From positions 42,548 through 106,547 of the forward strand of contig JASAND010028276.1 of assembly GCA_030248195.1 (NCBI GenBank): a DNA stretch of 64,000 bases, in the 5' to 3' direction. Made by a program: the position numbers and the translations under genes. Position 1 is the stretch's first letter, and every line of letters begins with the position of its first letter. Shown piece after piece: positions 57,767-64,000 of the stretch. The notes below the pieces were generated by a model. The model saw only the letters and a list, made by a program, of their open reading frames with translations, did not search any database and was not told the origin of the DNA. The DNA comes from Trissonchulus latispiculum. Lineage: Eukaryota > Nematoda > Enoplea > Enoplida > Ironidae.

Positions 57767-58959
57767 GAAGCAATTAACAAAAACACAAGCGTTAAGCATA
57801 CACATAAAGATAAACCCAACACGCAGAAAGCAAGACAGTGAAGCCAACGCAGCACAACTGACCATGACAGCAAGAATTCTTTGTGTATTATAGGCGTGAA
57901 GCATCCTCTGCACGCTAACGCCCCACACCCACCCCTCCCAAAAATTGAAACCTAGTGACCTCCGCCGCAAATTGGTACCCAGTCAAAACGGGGGTTCGCT
58001 TAAGGGTCATATTTGCGAGAGGAGCGGGCCGTTTCCGTGCAAAGGAACGTATCAAGCAGATAATACATAGAGTATGCTAGTTGACAATTTCTTATGTATT
58101 ATGTGTTCTTGCTGACAAGTTTAAGTTGAGTTTCAACATTTTGCAGCATTTCGCAAACAATAGGTATTTGTTGATCAGCAATCGTATAGCAAACAATCAG
58201 TCATTTTGTCTCTAGCCTGTTAGAATTCTATTTTCTATATCATCTGGCAGCAATTTCTAACAAAGTTGAGCGGACATGCTACCGGTTGGTTTTTAATGGA
58301 AGTCAATTTAACTGTTTTATGTAACGTTTTTAATGTTCAATGTCAAGCAAGTTAATGTTTGTTATCAGCATTGAAATGCGCAATCACGCACTTTGTCGTT
58401 CTTATCAAGCTGCTCCATACCACTCTATTTTATCTTTACAAATCGCAATAGCATCGATACATACATGTAATAGATGTCAGTTACTTCAGAGAATTCATTG
58501 GTTAGGGAACTCATTTCTTTTTTGTCATTTGTCTCCTGAATAGACAGATACAGATCGGCAATCTCCTGAATAGAAAGGTCGAATTTTTGAAGCGGGCTTT
58601 GGGCTGAAGAATGCTAACAGAACTTATTTTGCAACGTTTCGTTAAATTTAGTTTTGAGCCGTCACCCAACAAGGCGTGCCCAAAGGGAATCACACCTTAA
58701 TTCAACAAAATGTTTCCTGGTTCAACTCTAACTCTTGCAAGCAAATCTAAGAAAATTTGTGGCAAAAAGTAGACAATCTAATAAAATTTGCCCTGAGATT
58801 TACAGCAAGTTCACGAACCCCTTAGACATCCACGTTAGCCAGCTTAATATAAAATTTATAGAGTCGTTTCTGCAATTATTGCATTCGTGAGACAAAGGCT
58901 TCACCAACAAGCTGTAATGTGCTGAAAACTACATCACTGCTAATACTGTCTGTTTTCAG
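57767..58959. other. upstream segment of receptor unit C
   Basis: Starts at the empty LTR target site. It matches the upstream region of copy B but has a large deletion that removed the left part of the GGTGGTGATTCC element. No coding frame is supported. Confidence 0.6.
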
Positions 58960-58962
58960 AGA

Positions 58963-61900
58963 ATGGACTGTAGACTTTCTTCAATACCGTTGCTTTTGTC
59001 TGCTATCTCTGTCATCATTACATATGCCTCGGACAACAGTCAAGCCAAACTGCCAAAAGCTACATTAGCAGTAGCCTGGCCTACTGAGGACGACATGTAC
59101 AACATGTACGCCTTTCCAATTGTCAAGGAAGTTTATCAATACAATGTGCAAAAAGAAAACAGAAGATTGGAAAAGATTGGGCTACAACTAAATGTCAACT
59201 TTATGGGAGATGATGTGGAATCTTTGGTCAAATTTTCCAATGAAACGGGTAAAATGTACTGTCCGAATGAGCCTCTGCCGTACTCCGAAAATGGAATCAA
59301 CTATTTTTCTATAACACAACTCGAGGATCACATTTGCTCCATCACAGGCATATATTATTCCGTCTGCTTGCCCTTTTTGAGTTCCTGGAAAACCGTGGAC
59401 GAAGAAAGCCTTACACTGACTATTGGAGAGTTGACACCTTCAATGCAGGAAACTGCTTTAAGTACTGTAGCTAAGGAGTTGGGCACCTTTGGTGCCACAA
59501 TGTTTGACGACAACCTTGGCAGCCCGTTTGGCAACATATGGGAGCCAATTTCGTCTCCATTAGACTCAGAATGGTGCTTGGAGCGGTCTCCCTACGTTGG
59601 CGATTTTCAGCAGGAACTGGACGCAATTGATCAATATTTTAGAACAGACATATCTCCTCGAATTGTACTCAGTTTTACTACAGATTTAACTTTAACTCAA
59701 CTGATGCTTAATGCTCTGTGTAAATTTGACTTTGATTTTGTGGTACTCCTACCTCACGGTTTGATTAATACTGTAACCTATGTCCATGATGACTGTTATA
59801 ATTCCTCCATTCGGATATGGGCCCTTCAGGCGGCATATGCCGATATCAATACCGAGCATCATGTATGGTCTGTAACCCGCCGTGAGCTTTTAGCACGCGA
59901 CTCACCTAATCCTGAGCTGGCAAATTTGATACTAAACCAATGCCAATTCTTGCCGATGGAGTCAACAGATGAATGTGAAAATGGAACACTACTTAATGAT
60001 CCGCAGCAAATTGTTGCTTCCGCTGGTAATAACACCTAATTTTAGCCGAGTGATGCAAAATAATCAACCATGTGACTGAAAACAGATCACATTTGAGGCA
60101 ATGGTAGCGCAGTGGCTTTTTTACCGTGCTACCAGTTTAGGACACTGTTAAAACGCAAAAACTCGCAAAAACGAGGCTCTAGCACCATACTTCGAATTGT
60201 ATCCCCAGTGCTATTTACCGAGCCGAGACCCTCAGGGGTAGAAATTTGTCATATGGAGCTACCACTTGTAGCTCCACTATGGGAGTCGCAATGAACGTGT
60301 TCGAAAGGACACCTCAGTGGTAGCATTTTGCTTCCCTCAAAATGTGTATGTCAGGGTGACATTGTGAAACTACGGATTTCGTGGAAATACCTGAAGATAG
60401 CAGAGTTTTCACAGAATACCTAACATTTTCGTGAGGTTTGTGAAACCCATGCTAAAACCTGTTTATTTCATAGTTTCCTGAGTGATTAAGAGAGTTCACA
60501 GAATCCCGTGTCATTTTCATGGAAATTATGAAATAATAGACCTCTAGGAATTTTAAACATTTGTACATTTGTAAATGTAAATGTTATAATATTTCACCTC
60601 CCCCTGCGCAGCTTACAGAGACTGTCAAAGGGTAGACGCCCGTCAGGTGGAGCTACCAAAGCACCTCCATTACGGTGGATGTAAAGGGCGTTCTCACAGC
60701 TGCGTAGAACATCTCTAGTGCTTGCTAAATTATTCAGTGTCACCATCTCCCTAACACCAACAATATACCAGATTTTAAGGAATTGGTACGACCAATCGGA
60801 AGACTGCCTGGGGTGAGGTGGCTTCAAAAATCTCGTTTGCACATTTCAGTGTTCATAAGGATGAAAAACTTTTGCTGTCCGTTACGGTTAGTTTTTAAAA
60901 AATACATGTTTCGGTTTAAACATTCACATTTGTTTATTTAAAATTTCAGATTTTTTGCTAGTTTGTGGTTTAGTTATTTTACATTGTTGTCGTTTTATTA
61001 AATGTTTGCAGAGTTACTGGCCCAACAAATCCATATTCTTTCAAATGCCATGATAAACATGCAGCAGCAACGGTGCCTAAACTCAAGCACTCCTTACACT
61101 GACTTTTGGCGTGGATTTTCCAATGACTGGTTGGATTTTGTGATTAAAGAACTGAACATTGCTAACAATGGGTTTGGATATTTATGAGTTAAGTGCTACG
61201 CAACAAAGCAAAGGAGATGTTATTTGCAGTGGAAAAAGATAGACCACTTGCCCAACGTTGACAGTAGTGTCAATTGGCTGAATTCATCGGTGGATGGACT
61301 GGTCGAGCTCAGCCGGAGACTGAAATCAAGAGATTCCATTTGTCATCCAAAATGCCAAGTAGTAGAAGCCTTCGAGCTGTTCGGAGTCTGTGCTGTTATA
61401 CCTGCATCCCATGTGAACACAATAGTTATCCAGATTATGCCCAAAGGGCAGTACATTAACTGCGACAACGAAACTGTACCCAAACTTATTGGAACTAACT
61501 ATACTTGTGTGCATTCAGTGATTCCATCCGTTGACTTAAGTAATTATGTCACAGTGCTACTCCTAATTGCATCGTCATGCGGTTTAGTAACAAGTATAGT
61601 TTGCGCAGGGTTGGCAATTTGGAAGCGCCGTTCACCGCTGTTAAAGCTGTCCCTACGGCGTCAATTTTTCGGGTTTTTTAGCTGTAGCTATTATAGATTT
61701 ATTTGCAGCATCATTGCACTATCCACTTTCAGCTGCAATTCCTGTAGCACTAATGAACTAGGAAGTTGGTGTGTGATTACTTGGTGTGGGTTTATTTGCA
61801 TCAGCCGTATCTTTCACCCTTATGGTTACAAAAATTGCAGAGTTACGCACCGTTAACCGATTTCAACATTGGCGGAAGCAGACGTTTGCTATTGCGAAAG

Positions 61901-62450
61901 AAAATTATTACATTGTCCACCTTAATTGCAGTTGAACTCTAGCTATTCAAATTATTTGCGGTACCACAACTGCCAACATGCAACTGGTGACGTCAGTATT
62001 TCGTGAAAGCGAAAACTCTGTATTAAATGGGTACGCGTGTGCACTTGGCTAAGTCCTGCTAGTGCGATCCGCTTAGCGCCAACGCTATTGTATCCAGCGG
62101 TTATACAAGCAGCGGTTATTTTACAAGTGCTAGATTTATTCGCAACCACGTTAGTCAGAAACTAATCAGTGACCAAATGGTACTTCCATGTGCTGTGATG
62201 AACATGATAGTACTGATTGTCATGACGCCCATGGTTTTATTTGGGGGAAAAGGATCTTTGTATATTACAACTGAAGAAGATAAGACCTACTTCTTGATTT
62301 CTTTGGCGACTATTAGTGGATGGGTTATTCTTGGGTTTCCTAGCTTGCCTCAGCTATATCTGATACTGCTGAAGCCGGAAAGCTTCAGTCCCCCCAATTC
62401 CAATGTTGTTTTCTCTTAAAACTTTGGCAGGACATGGAAAAGCTTTTGAA
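58963..62450 (+). pseudogene. class C GPCR copy C, exon 1 intact, exon 2 frameshifted
   Basis: Exon 1 (58963-60025) is fully open, has the signal peptide and flytrap domain, and ends at a good donor (GCTG|GTAATA). Exon 2 starts at 61012 after TGTTTGCAG. An extra G near 61176 leads to a stop at 61185-61187. Further small indels (near 61218, 61355, 61440, 61670 and 61790) and a stop near 61939 break the rest. Short islands of the class C pattern remain: the cysteine-rich domain, the first inner loop LLKLSLRRQFFG, and the helix 7 end SLPQLYLILLKPESF. Exon 1 is nearly identical to copy B, so either exon 1 was recently homogenised or the decay of exon 2 came first. A soluble secreted flytrap domain read from exon 1 alone is possible but unproven. 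Confidence 0.8.
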
Positions 62451-64000
62451 ACTAACTGAAGTTAAGGAAGACACCAAGGCCAAGGTTAATGTATATCCTT
62501 GCAGAAGAAAAATAACCACCAAAGATATCGCTTCCACGGTCAAGGCTTGCAAGCCGAAGCAATAAATAATATGAACCCTTAATTGTGTTCGCTATTTCTT
62601 TGTATTGATCAATCTTCAAGTCAAAGTTTCAGTTTATGACATTTTCAGGCTAATATGTGGTGGTGAATGTGTGTTCTAAAAGGCCTGAGACAAACTGGCA
62701 ATGTTGTAATAAATATACCACATGCTAATATAAATATTGAACTTGATAAAATGTAAATAATTTTCAAAACAATTTTTTGTTGTAGAAAGAACATTTTTCT
62801 ATTTTTTTCTGAGGTAAGTTTTATGTTCAAAGACCGAATTTCCTTTATTTTCATCTGTCTGCAATTGTGAAACACTGTATGTAGCTTGATGTAATTTTCA
62901 CTGGCAGCAATTATTTTGACTACTTCGTTTAAAGCAACACTGTACAGTAGGGCGGCGTTAGCCTACTGTCTTATTTCAAACCATTAGATAAAAATATTCG
63001 TTGATAGAAAATTAATCCTAGTTTACATGTATCTTGTTTCTGCCAAAATTGCCCCGATAGCTTATAATTTGAAGTTGAAATATTATAATTGTTGGTATTT
63101 GTGCAAAGATAGATCATGCATTTTCATCTAAAAGTTTGTCTAAATTCTATTGGCTGGAGGCATGTCACGTGATTTCGTAATCACTATGGCTGCCTCCCGT
63201 GTTCTTTCGGTTAGCTACGTTTATTTTCTTGTCTTGGTCGGTCGGTCGCTGAGTGCTCTATACCTTTCAAAATTTCTACTATATTCTGCTCTCTTATTCT
63301 TTCGGGGCCCTGAGCGCCTTTGAACTTCGGATTCGAAAAGTGAAAGGCCTCCAGTCTGGTGATAGGCTGGACAGGGACCTCCAAATCTGCTAGTAGTGGC
63401 CTGTAATTATAAATTATATTTGGGAAATCTGTATTCTTCTATGCTATTTATGATGATCCTCTCTGCCTGTTCTTGGAGTCAAACCTTGTAAGTCTTGTGT
63501 CCAATTTATTGTTTCGGGTGTGTTCTCCCCCTTTCTTTATACATTAAATTTTGCATAATACGATGTGGCCACTTGGCCCAGTGTAATTTAGCAAGGTTTA
63601 GAACTGCATAGTTTCGGTAGGTAAGGGTACATACGGCTTAGGTTCGGGGTAACGTAGGCGGGAGTGAGGATTATGTTTCACGAATATTGGGTTTGTCTAA
63701 TTGGCGAGAGCTTGTCGAGGTTCGGCTTGGAACTATCTCCAAGTCCAGGTTGCGTATCCAGCCTCTGGCGCACAGCACCCCCGTAAAGGTCTTTGGTCGG
63801 CCATCATCCAGTCTTTGGGGCCAAAACTTTACAACACTTATGTAAACGTGTTTTGGGGGAATGCTGACATTACGCATGCTACAGAAACAAGCATGTTTTC
63901 CGTATTTGCCTAGTTAATGAAATAAGATGAAAACATTTCAGTTCTTTTGACTTATACAATTCTCAAAATCTGAAAACATGTTAGACGTTCATCAAAGAAA
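62451..64000. other. gene-free end of window
   Basis: The flank of copy C matches neither A nor B, so the array ends here. AATAAA follows the gene at 62562. An 8-bp hairpin (ACAGTAGG/CCTACTGT) lies at 62944-62969. Small frames on both strands near 63671-63913 show no domain; the base composition from 63.2 kb on is slightly richer in GC and may be the edge of another element. Confidence 0.4.

Overview
The window is animal nuclear DNA: AT-rich, intron-containing, with long gene-free stretches and many small transposons. The recognisable host genes are G-protein-coupled receptors. One is a class A, FMRFamide-receptor-like gene (25862-26986). The others form a head-to-tail array of three class C, metabotropic-glutamate-like receptors (31623-35363, 48377-52759, 58963-62450). 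Every receptor start codon lies 2-3 bases after a strong splice acceptor (TTTTCAG or similar), which suggests either a 5'UTR intron or spliced-leader trans-splicing. The receptor types and splice signals suit a small invertebrate bilaterian (flatworm, nematode, tardigrade or rotifer-like), but the sequence alone does not fix the phylum.

Region 1-8.9 kb is unlike the rest. It has GC-rich, tightly packed or overlapping reading frames (710-3747), including a NADAR/YbiA-like domain (773-1291) followed by an in-frame amber codon and a further 305-codon frame. Downstream are two sets of short tandem repeats, many perfect RNA-type hairpins, and a cysteine-rich frame without ATG (8457-8879). It looks like a decayed virus-like or retroelement-like unit of unknown family. 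Region 8.9-19 kb is gene-poor and holds tRNA-derived SINEs and terminal-inverted-repeat elements (14093-15507 and 16486-17574 have clear target duplications).

Region 19023-24296 is a 5.3-kb inverted-repeat element. Its two arms of about 1.45 kb surround a 2.4-kb centre that carries a C2H2 zinc-finger gene on one strand and a broken reverse transcriptase (YIDD box) on the other. Each arm also encodes a broken single zinc finger.

Region 29.2-62.6 kb is the class C receptor array. Copy A has an intact two-exon gene (837 aa predicted). Copy B has C-like upstream and 5' sequence but A-like 3' and downstream sequence, so it is best read as a hybrid made by unequal crossing-over; a 7-bp deletion breaks its exon 1. 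Copy C has an intact exon 1 and a heavily frameshifted exon 2. Because the units are near-copies, several transposon insertions can be seen next to their exact empty sites: an LTR element (43939-45767), a 9-bp-TSD foldback element (37783-40640) holding a hAT that itself holds a 55-bp micro-hAT, an 8-bp-TSD element (36696-37741), and a hAT in the copy B intron (49776-50670). The last 1.5 kb shows no gene I can support.
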